Source: Phoronis australis (Eukaryota; Phoronida; Phoronidae). Taken from it: a stretch of 64,000 bases of DNA. The stretch spans positions 1 through 64,000 of the forward strand of contig NMRA01000935.1 in assembly GCA_002633005.1 (NCBI GenBank), written 5' to 3'. Both the position numbers and the translations under genes were made by a program. The notes below the pieces were generated by a model, which saw only the letters and a program-made list of their open reading frames with translations, did not search any database and had not been told where the DNA came from. The first letter of the stretch is position 1; each line of letters begins with the position of its first letter. Positions 46,609-57,406 of the stretch are shown here, in pieces.

Positions 46609-46679
46609 ACATGGGCGGCGCAGCACTGACATAAGTAGGGGGCTGTATCCCCAAACCCCGTATAGTCCGCCGCCCATGT
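46609..46679. mobile_element. 71-bp MITE-like element with perfect 12-bp inverted ends
   Basis: Ends are ACATGGGCGGCG and CGCCGCCCATGT. The middle reads AGTAGGGGGCTGTATCCCC. A relative lies at 63575-63642 and a degraded one at 46861-46910. It sits exactly where the LINE similarity stops. There is no clear target-site duplication. Confidence 0.6.
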
Positions 46680-48052
46680 CACATGGTCTGCAACTCAGGC
46701 GCCGATTCCTCGGTAAATGCTACAAGTAAAATGCAAAGTTACCGTTGTTTTCATCGTTGTTATCTATCTCTTTTTAAGTTATAAATCGTTACATTTAAAA
46801 CTATTTTACTAGAGAAAACTTGAAACCTAACTCGCAAGTGAATACCTAATAGGTTGTGATCCGCCATGGGGGATGGGGGACTATACCCCCACTTACTGCA
46901 GTGCTGTATAATATTTAGCAAATAAAACTGAGGCAGAAGTGTCATATAATTAACAGTTCTGTACCAGATATTATGTTTGGGACATGATTGCATCTTGAGT
47001 GTTATTTATACTGCTGTAATTAAACTATTTTGGGAAAGTTTGATGATCGAACCGGCTATCAATGTAGAGTCAACATTGACCTACTTTTTGACATTTCGAT
47101 GTCCAAGCGCACTGTTAAAGTAATTCCGGGATTGCAATGCGGAAAACAATATAACATGCCCGTATTGCATTCGACTTCGTCAACGCGTATGGGATGAAAG
47201 GCCATGGCCTTATGGCTCAAATAATGCGTTTTTTAGAACACTTAAACCTGCAAATGATCCATAAGACCATACCGGTATTTCGGATATAAGGCCATTTTTG
47301 TTTTTGTCAACCAGTCATGACCAAAACGTTAAATAATGAGTAATATTATGAATTATTGCTTCTCTAAAAAGCATTTGATACAAATATTGAATAAATAATA
47401 AAACATAGAAATATAAGAAGCGCGACAACATGTGTAGTGAATTCCGAAATGGCCAACACCAAACACTTTCTGTCTGGGTACGGAAGAACGGTGCTGCATA
47501 CATTTAGTACTTGCTCTGCGAGGTGTTCACGCTTATCGTGTTTCCCCTAAACTTAATCAGACAATTGTGGTTGGGACTGATGCATCTTCAAAGTCCAGGG
47601 ACTATATTTGAGTGACGTCATGTTGCACGAGAGCACCCTGTACTGGCTTATACAGCGTAGATGGTTAATGAAAGTACAGCTCCTCACAGCAGCTGTCATG
47701 AAGAGCCGAGTGAGATGGTCTCGTCGAGCTGGAGGACATGAAATAACAATCAACCTTCATGTTATGTCCAAAGACGAACCGCGAATGCAAGACTTGCACA
47801 GAACTACCCAAATGAGCCATTATATTGTGCTGTGAACAGTTATACGTGCATTCAAGGGGCAGACAAAAACTACTTTGGAATTACACTCGTTTTAAATAAT
47901 TTCATCAGTAGAACTTACACCGAAAATACATTTCATTGTAAAGTTATTTCATCGTTTTCTCACATCTGACACTATAAAACAACTTTAAATAATTAAAAGA
48001 GGGATACACATTGTCCATTTCTCAACTCTATGTTGTTGAGACAATTCACTCT
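46680..48052. other. Intron 1 of gene B, unassigned part
   Basis: A degraded relative of the MITE lies at 46861-46910 (CCGCCATGGGGGATGGGGGA .. CCCCCACTTACTGCAGTGCTG). Short palindromes around GGCC occur at 47200-47290 (GGCCATGGCC, ATACCGGTAT, ATAAGGCC), a vocabulary also seen at 50770 and 51390. No gene recognised; overlapping 66-75 codon frames at 47553-47835 are featureless. Confidence 0.3.
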
Positions 48053-49492
48053 TAAAGGAGAATGCCACCCGAATTAATTTGGTCTATATCCACATCACCT
48101 CCTACGCAGTCGATCTCACCTCGCCGAAAGGTGTCGCGTTAACCTGCGAAGAAGGTGAGTACGCGAAGCAGTGGTTCTTCAGTGAGTGTGTGCCGCTATT
48201 GTGTGGCGTCCCGTTCCCGCTTGTGCGAATCACGAACCTGCGCGGAAAGCGGGTATATCGTTTTTTTTTTTTCGATTTCCTCGAGAACACGAAAAGCTTA
48301 GGAGGTGGTTCCCGGCAGTAAAGAACGAAAAGTACGACGTAATACCAAAAAGTGTGATGCCTTCAAGTACATGTATCTCCGTGTCTGTGGGCGGCAAAGC
48401 GGTTCTGATTCAAAATGAATTATTTTCACCCTAATCAATATTTATATAAAACTGAAACAATATGTCAAAGTCTGTCTCAGTAGATACAGTTTGTAATGCC
48501 TTAAAAGTGTTCGTGAGTGCAGATGTTTTGAGAAATCAACAATGAATAAATCATACTGCGTTACCGGCTTCAGTTGTAATAAAATTAATTGACCGCCGTG
48601 TGAGCGCATGCTAATTCAGTGTTTGCTGACAGAAATCTGTTGTAAAACTAAAACTCGTTTTTATGTGCTATGGTCGATGTTATATTATTCAAATCATTTT
48701 TGTTGTGCACCTTTTCTCTGTACGGTTCTATGGAAGGGGAACCTAGCTTCGCGATACCCGACGAGTAAGTAGATTTGCAACTTCGCGGCGAATTCGCCGA
48801 AATACTCACGTGCACATTATTTCTTTGGTTCGCTAGTCTAGTCCTTTCGTAACTGGAATTTAGTTTTCAACTTTGGCAGCTATCTAATCCGGCTGGTTTA
48901 TGTTCGCAATGTCTCCAGTCCGGCCGCGACGGACCAGATCGTGTTCCAAGCTACTGGGTTATAACGAGCGTTTTGTGTTTAGAACATGAAATTCGCAAGT
49001 CAAAAGTTACAACACACGGCTATGCTTTTCTCAGTGTCTCTATTTCACGGAGGAATGATTCTAGTTTATCACCGAACAGACTCCATACTTCCCGCGACAG
49101 ACCACGTTAAGTTGACGTTAAGTTGGTCTACCCCGGCGAACTTTGAAAGCTACATGTACGGTACGTTCAAAATTTCTATACATCTGTAGTAGCGAAATAA
49201 AACGATTCATTTGTTTAAAAATGAATGTATGTGTGAGGGTTTCAAATCGAATTGTGATGGTTTATTTTTGTAAAACGATGAATTCAAGCGATGAGCTGAC
49301 ACCAGTGAGCGTCTCGTGAACTGCTGAGCAGACTGTGTTAGAACTTGTGACGTCATTCGTTAAATTTAACACCTCCGTCTGTCGTCTGGTGTCAGCTAAA
49401 AGAACTGAACTTGCTGTCATCGAGTGTAACTACTCGATCTAAATTCGGATGCAAAGTACGTTGTTTTTTGGTGACAATCTCCTTTACTGAGC
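48053..49492 (+). mobile_element. THAP-encoding terminal-inverted-repeat element, copy 2
   Basis: The left end has TAAAGGAGAATGCCACC and the right end GGTGACAATCTCCTTTA; these are inverted with two or three mismatches. The frame 48186-48434 gives VPACANHEPARKAGISF, FRFPREHEKLRRWFPAVKNE and, later, a CISV remnant. This matches a THAP finger (first Cys pair, Asn-His, GISFFRFP, W..AV), with local frameshifts near the first Cys and the poly-T. The second conserved block (48986-49140, HTAMLFSVSLFHGGMILVYH) corresponds to that in copy 1. Near the right end 49293-49405 is bounded by AGCTGACACCAG and CTGGTGTCAGCT. No transposase core. Confidence 0.55.
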
Positions 49493-50951
49493 ACTAACTT
49501 CATCGACTGAAGAACGACAAATTTGAATTGAACTGTTTCAGTTAGTCAACGGCCTCGTCGTCACCCGCGTTGTCATCTGCGGGGTCAATCTCGATGACTT
49601 ATTCAGGCATGACATCGCCTTGAAGAAAAGTTTTTAGTCTCTGGTGTGGCCTGGGCTGTGCTTCCTCTGAAGGAACTCCGCAACACTTAATTGCATGTTT
49701 GAAAATCTCTTTATACGCGGAACTTCAGGCATTACGTCTTAGCGGACCACGTCGGCATAACTCACCCGATTGCGCTTGCCACTTCTTGTGTAGAGGACTT
49801 CAGCGTCTGCGACCCATTCTTTTCATTTCATTTTCACTGAGTTCTTAAATGACTGCAAAAAAGAAAATGAGATCGATGAACAGGCCTAATTTGTACATAT
49901 AGCCGACAAGGCTGCATAACAGATTTTTTGAATGAGCCCTACCAAATAGGTATTTACAGGTGAAGTCCAAGAAAATGGTAAACAAATTAACGGTCATAAA
50001 AAGGATTCTTCTAAAATACCCCACGACCCACAACCACCTAGACCCACGACCTGCGGCAATAGAGGTATCTTTGCGCTTTTTACACATTTCATAATCTTAT
50101 TACCTTGCTGAGTGACTTTCCCGTAAAACTTAAATGTACCTACACGAATTTGCTCTTGCTCAAAATTGGTAGTTAAAAACAAAGCCTGAGACCTACCGTA
50201 GTTAACTGTTTATCCAGGACAAGATGAGTTTGTATCTTGGCTTTGAGCCTTATTTCTTATCAAAATACTTCGCTCTAGGATTAGAAAAGTATAAGCAGTG
50301 TTATTGACTCGACCTGTTTTACTCGCGGAATCCCATCTAGTGACCTACTTTTCATTCAACGGAATTTAGCAAACGGCAGAATAAAAGTATCGGTGACTGT
50401 TCACTGATTGAGCATAGCGCATAGTGGCCTTGTCATTTGTCAGCTGAAGGTGAACTGTGTGGGGTTTTTCGGATTTTCACTGGCTCCGGAATCCTTTCCC
50501 CGAACACTTACTTTTTCATCGTCTCCTTTACAAATTCTCACATCTCGTGCTGAAAATCATCGTCTGTTGTAGAAACGTTTTCGGATAGTCCAAAACTCTC
50601 ATCGATTCCATCAGGAACGTTGTTCAGCGACAGTGTATTTGACTCCGGCACCTTGTTTGTTTGTTTCTTTGTTTGTTTGTCGGGTGTCACGAGACTGTTT
50701 GCAAGGTGGCGGAGCTTGTAATAGGTCAATTATTTAGGTATTAGTATTTGTCACGCGCATTCACTTTTTGGGCCCACGCTTGATGATGGCCTTATAGGCC
50801 AACTAATGCGTTTATGTATACAGAGCATTTGAAAATACAAATGGCCCATGCTACGGCATTATTGGGGACAAATAAAAAAACAAGAATAATAAATATTTTA
50901 AGTTGTATTGGGAATTTCAGGGTCACAGCTCTACAAATAAATATTTCACAG
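49493..50951. other. Intron 1 of gene B, unassigned part
   Basis: No gene recognised. GTTTGTTTGTTTC-type short repeats occur at 50656-50684. A GGCCTTATAGGCC palindrome lies at about 50790. Short frames only. Confidence 0.3.
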
Positions 50952-51238
50952 AAGGAACCAGATGGGTTCCTTAATTACAAGAGATAACACACACATTTCC
51001 GATACCCAAAGTGTAACTGAGTATCGGATACTAAGTGGCACAGGTTAGCATAGTACCAAATGGGTACATAATACCAAATGGGTATTGGCCGATTGCCTAC
51101 CAACTGGGTCGAGCAAAGCGGCAAATTCAATAACAAGTACCAAGTGGGTACAAACTGCCAAATGGGCAAATATCATATAAAGTACCAAGTGGGTACACCA
51201 AACAGCCAACTGGGCTATAACAACCTGCAAAGCAGGTT
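50952..51238. repeat. Cluster of palindromic CCANNTGG words with varied, complementary flanks
   Basis: Hairpins with loop ANNTG: AAGGAACC-AGATG-GGTTCCTT (50952-50972), GTACC-AAATG-GGTAC (51053-51067), AATACC-AAATG-GGTATT (51070-51086), ACC-AACTG-GGT (51099-51109), GTACC-AAGTG-GGTAC (51137-51151), TGCC-AAATG-GGCA (51156-51168), GTACC-AAGTG-GGTAC (51182-51196), AGCC-AACTG-GGCT (51204-51216). A different one, AACCTGC-AAA-GCAGGTT, closes the cluster (51222-51238). Another, TGCC-ACATG-GGCA, follows at 51318. The stems differ but each is self-complementary, and every centre is an E-box word CANNTG. Not a simple tandem repeat. Confidence 0.7.
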
Positions 51239-51301
51239 CCGGACAAGCTGAGTGAGCAGACCAGCCGGAGTGATAAAAAGAGATATTGTAAGAAACGTGG
51301 T

Positions 51302-51370
51302 GTTGTGGCTCAGTATGTGCCACATGGGCAGGGTTGTTCATGGATGAACAATCCTGTCCACCGCCACAAC
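51302..51370 (+). other. Nested long hairpin
   Basis: An inner stem pairs 51325-51341 with 51344-51360 (TTGTTCAT / ATGAACAA plus CAGG / CCTG and flanking pairs), 17 pairs of which two are G-T. An outer stem pairs GTTGTGGC (51302-51309) with GCCACAAC (51363-51370). As RNA it would be a stable stem with a UGGA-type loop. No transcript evidence is available. Confidence 0.5.
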
Positions 51371-51968
51371 TGGCATTATATTCGAGTATAAGGCCATACT
51401 CTACTATGAAGCCATGGTAGCTTTATATTCCAGGTAATACGGTAAGTATACGCCACCATGCGGGAAAAAGAGTAACATAATGTCCGCTTGCGTTGGCTAA
51501 CGTGGTAAATGATGGCAAACGTTCATGTATTGAACCAAAGATAGACAAGTGCAAATTTTCCACCTACAATGCAACTGCAAATAACAATAGGGGTCATATT
51601 TTTAAAAATACATCGACGCAGGACATAAGCAAATAAAGATAGTGTGGTCGTATGCCAACTTCGTTTGCAATGCAAGGCGATATCTCGGGAAACCTCGCGT
51701 GACCATGCGTTTTCGCGAGTTTCTGGAGTCTACGGCGTGCGGGCCTGCATTCAGATAATCACGTGTGGTCACTAGTACGTGCACCACGCCGAAGAACTAC
51801 TTTCTGCTTTCCATTTTTCAAATAGACCTATTTAGCAGTGGAACTTTTCTTCGTTAGAACCTGGTGAGAAGTCCATTGGACTGAACTCCGGAGTGTTTTG
51901 TAGTGTGAAGAATGTGGGATTAGAAGCATGCCAGTAGTAGAATCTATTTTTTCATCGATTTCTTTCAG

Positions 51969-52069
51969 TTGTCTACCATTAAGGGACGGGGATCTTTACT
52001 GGTTTACAGGCTGCAATATCACGAAGTCGTCGTCTACTTGTATCACTGCTATTGAAAATTGCCCAACAA
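51969..52069 (+). CDS. Gene B, exon 2: four-cysteine segment
   Basis: The exon follows a strong acceptor (TATTTTTTCATCGATTTCTTTCAG|) and ends at ACAA|GTAAGTAC. It accepts one base of codon from exon 1 (AG|T) and leaves in phase 1. It encodes CLPLRDGDLYWFTGCNITK, then CITAIENCPT, with Cys at four positions and an NIT sequon. The paralogous exon of gene A is 1-85, and about 130 bases of the following intron are also similar. The ATG at 51928 is inside the polypyrimidine tract of the intron, so I do not use it as a start. Confidence 0.65.
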
Positions 52070-53562
52070 GTAAGTACAATCGTCAACAATGTGCTGCACT
52101 CAACGAATTAATTATGAAACTATAGAAATTCCCTAACCAAATTTTCTCTATTTGCACAAGTTGATAGCGTTATTTAATGGTCTGTAAAAGTTGCTTTTTG
52201 GAAGGGCTCATACTTCAATCAAAAAGACTTTTTATACAAAAAATATACTAAGCGAATTGAAACGTTATCGAAACTTTCCTCTGCATATATCTGTACCACT
52301 TGGAAAAAGTATTTTGAATATTTTCACTTAATGGTTTAATCCATACAATGGTCGAGAGTAAAATTCTGTGCGTGGGCCAACATTTGCGCGAAAATTTCTT
52401 GAACATCAGCTACTGTTCTCAAATATTGGCACTGGGTGGAGCTGGTCAGCCTGTTCCAGGCCTCTCCCATTATATGGTTTTACATCATCCCTCTCCATCC
52501 CCTTGCAGGCAGAAGTTTGCATTCCATGCGTGTTGTTCTACTATGGTGTCAAACCTGGGTTGCGTTCCGTAAGCGCAAGACACTCAAGAGGCGCTTATGG
52601 CCGCAAAGCATAGTCTAGTCAGCTGGCCAAAACTTAATAAATCTTCCAATTAAGTCATGTTAGAAGCACACAACACATATCACAATCACTCAAAACTATC
52701 ACTAATCACTGTTGGAGGGGTTGCCTGTTTTAAAATTTAAATTTAGATTAGGATTATTCTTCGGAAGCTTGCCTTATGATAAAGGGACAACTAAGGAAGA
52801 TCATCACAGTTTCTTAAGTAAACACATTCTCGATAGTTACAGATGGACAGTCTCTTTAAATTGCGAATATGCAAACAAAGCGCTAATTTACAAACAACCC
52901 CAGGTCCTCCAGAGTGCCGGAAACCATCCGAGGACCAGTTGATACAATAATCTCGCAAAAGTCTCGTGTTGCGAGATCATTTTTATGTAAATGAGTACGG
53001 TTTTATTTCATCATTACCCTAATGAAACAAGACAGGTTTTATTATTTGTTGATTTCGCTTTCAAATAACGATTGGCTGCGAAATATTTGGAATTGCCAGG
53101 GTTTTTATATGTTCACACTTGTTTTTAGTTAACCAGCTTTAAGTGTTTAATAAAACCGCAATTTATTTACAAATTGTTCCTTTTCCTGCTGCCACTTGTG
53201 CTGCTTTATTTACATCTATCTTCTCGGCAGTCTCTGTCGTGCCCTTGATAAAGAGCGTGCCGCTCGAAATGTTGGGAATATTTTGATATCTTTTAGTACC
53301 GACGTTCGTCGTTTTACTTTCACTATTTTATATTTATATCGGTCGGTAACTGCACGACATTCCAACATCTATTTTATTTATTGATTTCTTTACCTGGAAG
53401 GTCCTAATTAGCTCATGCTACAAATTTAAATATTCACGGTTTTAATGTGACGTAACATTTTTGATATCTGTCTAATATGGTTTACACCAGCCAATGAAAA
53501 GGAGGGTCCCATAACTAGAACAACTTCATATATGTCTACTGCCAAGTAACTGGTAAGCTTAC
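52070..53562 (+). other. Intron 2 of gene B, first part
   Basis: The beginning (52070-52200) and the stretch 52401-52462 (AACATCAGCTACTG..., GGTGGAGCTGGTCAGCCTGTTC) align with the intron of gene A at 86-220 and 1718-1779, where the THAP element is inserted in A but not here. The remainder shows nothing I can name; open frames 52348-52618 overlap in three frames and are not convincing. Confidence 0.5.
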
Positions 53563-54800
53563 AGGAGAATGCAACGTGATCTATTTTGTTTTTGTCTTAA
53601 TCGGTCTATATCCACTTCACTTCTTGCACGTATACGGTCGATATCCCCTCGCCGAGAGGTGTCGCGTTAACCTGGGAGGAAAGTGAATAACCAACGCAAC
53701 GATGTCAGTGGTTCTTCAGCTGAGTGTTTGTCGCTATAATGAGGCGTATCGTTCCCGTTTGTGTGAAACACGAAGCTGGAAGGAACGCGGGTATGTCGTT
53801 TTTTTTTTCGATTTCGTCGCGAACCCGAAATGTTTCGGAAGTGGCTTGCGACCGTAAAGAATGAAAAATACGCCGTTAATACGTAGTGTGAAACCGTGAA
53901 ATATTTCCGTTCCTGTGGCCGGCCTTGCTCTGTTTCAAAACGAATTATTCTCACCCTAACCGGCGTTTCTATAAAACGGAAACAAAATTGTCTCTGAGTA
54001 GATGCAATTTGTAATGCCTTTGGGGTGTTCGGGAGTGCAAATGTTTTGAGAAACCGACAATGAATAAACCATTCTGCGTTACTGGCTTCAGATGCAATAA
54101 ACCAGTAATTGCCTGGGCGTCTGAGTGCATGCTAATTCAGTGTTTGACAACAGAAAACTGTTGTGAAACAATACATGTAACTCTTATATATGATATGGTC
54201 CGATGTCAGGGGAACCTTATTTGGTTATATATGAATTATTCGAATCATTCCTATTGTGCACCTTTTCCCTGTACGGTTCTATGGAAGTGCAACCTGACTT
54301 GCTAGCGCCCGACGAGTAAGTAGATTTGCAATTTCGAAGCCAATTCACCAAAATATTCACGTGCACATTATTTTTGGTTCACTAATCTAGTCTTTTCGTG
54401 ACTGGAAGTTCAGTTTTCAACTTTGGCAGCCGAATAACTCGGCTTGTTTATATCCGCGACGGACCTGATCGAGTTCCAGACCACTGGGTTATACCCTGCG
54501 TTTTGTTTGCTTAGAACTAAAAAAAAATCTCAACACTAAAATCAAAACACACGGTTATGCTCGTCTGTCTGTTTTTGACGGTAGAATAATTCTTATTTAT
54601 GACGGAATAGATCAAAACTTAATTATCGCAACCGACCTCGGTAAGTTGGCATATCGAGCTTTGAAGGTTGCCGTAGTACGTTAAAAATTTCTATAGATCT
54701 GTAACAGCGAAATAAAACAACTCGTTTGTTTAAAAACTCAATGCATTTGTATCGATTTGCATCGAAATTTGCTGATTTATTGGTGAAAAGCGATGAAGCT
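53563..54800 (+). mobile_element. THAP-encoding element, copy 3 (3' truncated)
   Basis: Similar to copies 1 and 2 from CAGGAGAATGCAACG through CTAATATCCACTTCACTT-like sequence and beyond. In frame, about 53752-53860 gives VCVKHEAGRNAGMSFFF, then FRREPEMFRKWLATVKNEK, which keeps the W..TV and NEK features of the THAP-like finger. The later block KIKTHGYARLSVFDGRIILI (about 54540-54600) is also present. It stops at about 54800, before the right-end inverted repeat found in copies 1 and 2. Confidence 0.5.
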
Positions 54801-54805
54801 CCTAG

Positions 54806-55560
54806 GGCGATAATTCTCCAAAGTCCACTCGTGCTCTAGATAAGGGGGATAACGACTGAGAAATGTAATAATCTATTTATACTACATACTGAACGAGAAA
54901 CATTGTAATGAATCGATCTACCTTTCTCGACTCGCCTCAGCTTTTTTAACTACTTCCTATGTCAGAGGCCTGAGGTCGGAGGTCGTGACATTTCAAGAAA
55001 TGCTGGGTTTTTCTTGTTAAAACGGTGTTTTTACTTAAAACCAAATAAAAATTGAAACAAAATATAACTAAATTTACACATCTTATCATGCTAAGCTTCC
55101 ACCGTGAAAATATTGTATGCTAAAGTAGGTTACTTGTTACTTAGTTTGATGTCCAAGTCAAAGCATTCCGACCACACGTTATTGGCATTCAAACTGGAGA
55201 TCGATGATTTATGGGTGAGAGAAAATGACTGATAAATTTTACTGAATTAAGGATATCATTTTTTATTGAAATTTTGCTTCTTATTTTTCATTGCGTATAA
55301 ATGTCGGTACAAGCTGTTTGTTGAACATATGATTGTTGCGCGTGCTCATTTAAGTATTCTATTTTCACGCCCGATGACGTGAGCCGTTGAGTGGTGCAGT
55401 GGTAAAGTCGACTGCCCGAAACTCCTGAGGGCCGGGTTCGAAACCGGACACGGTTTCCCGCCAAAATGTTATTTAACGTCGTTAAATAACTAAATAGGTT
55501 ATTAAACTGTTGTATTGGCCATTCGAGGCCGATATTGTGGTATCAATAATAAAACAATAC
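54806..55560 (+). repeat. Dispersed repeat with tRNA-derived SINE head, copy 2
   Basis: Similar to 42976-43770. The tRNA-like head at 55385-55460 has a good A box (TGGTGCAGTGG, 55392-55402) and B box (GGTTCGAAACC, 55435-55445), 32 bases apart. These form an internal RNA polymerase III promoter, as in tRNA-derived SINEs. The downstream part (GTTATTAAACTGTTGTATTGGCCATTCGAGGC) is shared with copy 1. The first 85 bases are in the opposite orientation to those of copy 1. Confidence 0.65.
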
Positions 55561-55599
55561 GTTTTGCAAAGCTAGGTTACAATAGGTTGCATAGGTCGA

Positions 55600-56140
55600 A
55601 ATAATGCGTTTCCAAAGAAAATTTTAGACTGGGATCCCAAAGCGTTTTGGGCATGAAAAGGTAATCAAATTTCTTTGGTGCCACAGTACTCTATGGGTAT
55701 TCTCATGCTTGGATATGGTCGTCAGGCAGGTTCGCTCTGGTGGGTGTGGTCAGGGGAGCCAAGAGAATGACACCAAAAAATTGAGCTAGGTCAACTTTTT
55801 TGGTAACCACTTCAAACTGCCTTCGATACCTACTGCGTAATCCACTGTAACAAAATTCAGTGGTGGAGAGTATCAGCCAGACGGTTGAAAACAAGGGAAA
55901 ATCTGAGCTAGATCAATCCAAGAGGTAACCGCATGAAACCAATTGCATAATATTCACCGTGAGCCCAGGTGTCACGAATGAACACTGCCAGACCAATCTA
56001 GCATTGGGTTAGCCCAGACACACACGCCCAAGTACCTGAGTTGAGCTAGATCAACCCAACAGGTAACCGTTGAAACCAATCGCCCGATGTTCAGTATCAC
56101 TGCACGTGGCACAACAGTAAGATGGCTAACAATTTCAGCG
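55600..56140 (-). repeat. Dispersed repeat R3, copy 2
   Basis: Reverse complement of 26080-26600: ACCTTTTCATGCCCAAAACG, CTCCCCTGACCACACCCACC, CAGTGGATTACGCAGTAGG, and GGTTACCTCTTGGATTGATC near its other side. Open frames on it are incidental. Confidence 0.6.
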
Positions 56141-56616
56141 GTGGGGTGCCCCATGTCAGACAAATAAAGAGTCGAAACAAAATTGATTATAATCCCATTC
56201 ACGCTGAACCAGGCACTAAGATTTTTAATAAAGCCAGTGAGTCCGTACGACATAGAGGCCAGGTGAGAGATCTTTGTCTGCAAGTTTACGTTTAGGCATG
56301 AAAACCAGAAACATCGCGCCCGAAGTTGGAGTGACCTCACAAGTCCATGCGACAACAGCGTAATACTCCATAGGATTTAAAACAAAACTTAAAAACCCGT
56401 CCGTGACGGATGGCACATTGTGTTTGAGTGTGGTGAGTCATTTGATGCAACTGCTATAACGAGGAATAGTCGAAATGCCGTCTTTCGCTGTCGTCTGCCT
56501 ATGTATGCGCACCAACTACGGTTACTTCATTTCACACAGTAAGTAATGGCAAATTTGGCAAAACATCTTTCTCATAAACCGAGCCCGCAGAAAACTCCAG
56601 AGATGCGTCAAGACCA

Positions 56617-56892
56617 GTGACGTTAGTTAGTGGCTATGTGAACATTTTCCCGACAATGCTAGATGTATTCTTTGCCCGGAACAGCCCAAACTACGCCCGA
56701 TGGGAAATATTGTTTTACCAAAAGCTGAAATTCACAGACCCAACATTACGTGAAGCGCTGAAAAACGGTGCGACTATTCACCTTTCTTTCAAACAGTCCG
56801 TATTTTTATCTTTGATATGGTGTTCTCCAAAAAGACTGAAAACACCTCTGCAGCACCTGATATTGAGTCCGTATGCCGAGTCATCGTGTTAG
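56617..56892 (+). pseudogene. Possible transposon-associated coding remnant
   Basis: A 91-codon frame contains LDVFFARNSPNYARWEILFY, then FTDPTLREALKNGA and IHLSFKQ. PNYARW followed by a (H/D)P..RE.L..GA stretch recalls a conserved region of long uncharacterised proteins encoded near transposons in invertebrates. The frame lacks the rest of such a protein. Recognition is weak and by memory of the pattern only. Confidence 0.3.
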
Positions 56893-57214
56893 ATTGCGTG
56901 GAAACTATCAAAGCTGTAACGTAGGTAAAATTCTGTTCTGGTTGCGAACTTGTTATTTGCAATTCGTGGGAAGAACGAGTCCTGGCAGTTTTTCAGTTTA
57001 GTTAGATTGGCATTTGCACGACACAGATATGCAAACAATGGGACTGTTCCTTTTTTGTTTTCACAGTGAACATAAAACACGTTCAAATTAATTATTCAGG
57101 GGTATCCAACCACCATGTGTAATCTTTGTGGAAATAGTGACTGATTTGCAGTTGAATCAAATAAAGATTATAGTTTGTGTTTCACCTTTTACTTTTATTA
57201 TTAATTTTATTCTT

Positions 57215-57330
57215 TTATTAATAGTACAGGCCCGTAGCCGTAGCCAGGGGGGTTCAGTGGTTCAATCGAACTCCTCCTCTGATAAAAAGGTGCTGCCCCA
57301 GCTTATTCGTTAAAGATAGGATATAACTGG

Positions 57331-57406
<76 letters not shown>

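Noticed and set aside
51928-51968. ATG 51928 as the start of a 65-residue protein
   Set aside because: The bases up to 51968 look like a branch point and polypyrimidine tract ending in CAG; the gene A paralog and the phase of exon 1 favour an acceptor there.
52348-52618. Three overlapping frames in intron 2 of gene B
   Set aside because: They lie in intron sequence that aligns with gene A's intron, where the frames are not kept.
55385-55460. Functional tRNA gene
   Set aside because: A and B boxes are good but no cloverleaf with a paired acceptor stem can be drawn, and the same sequence recurs in a dispersed repeat.
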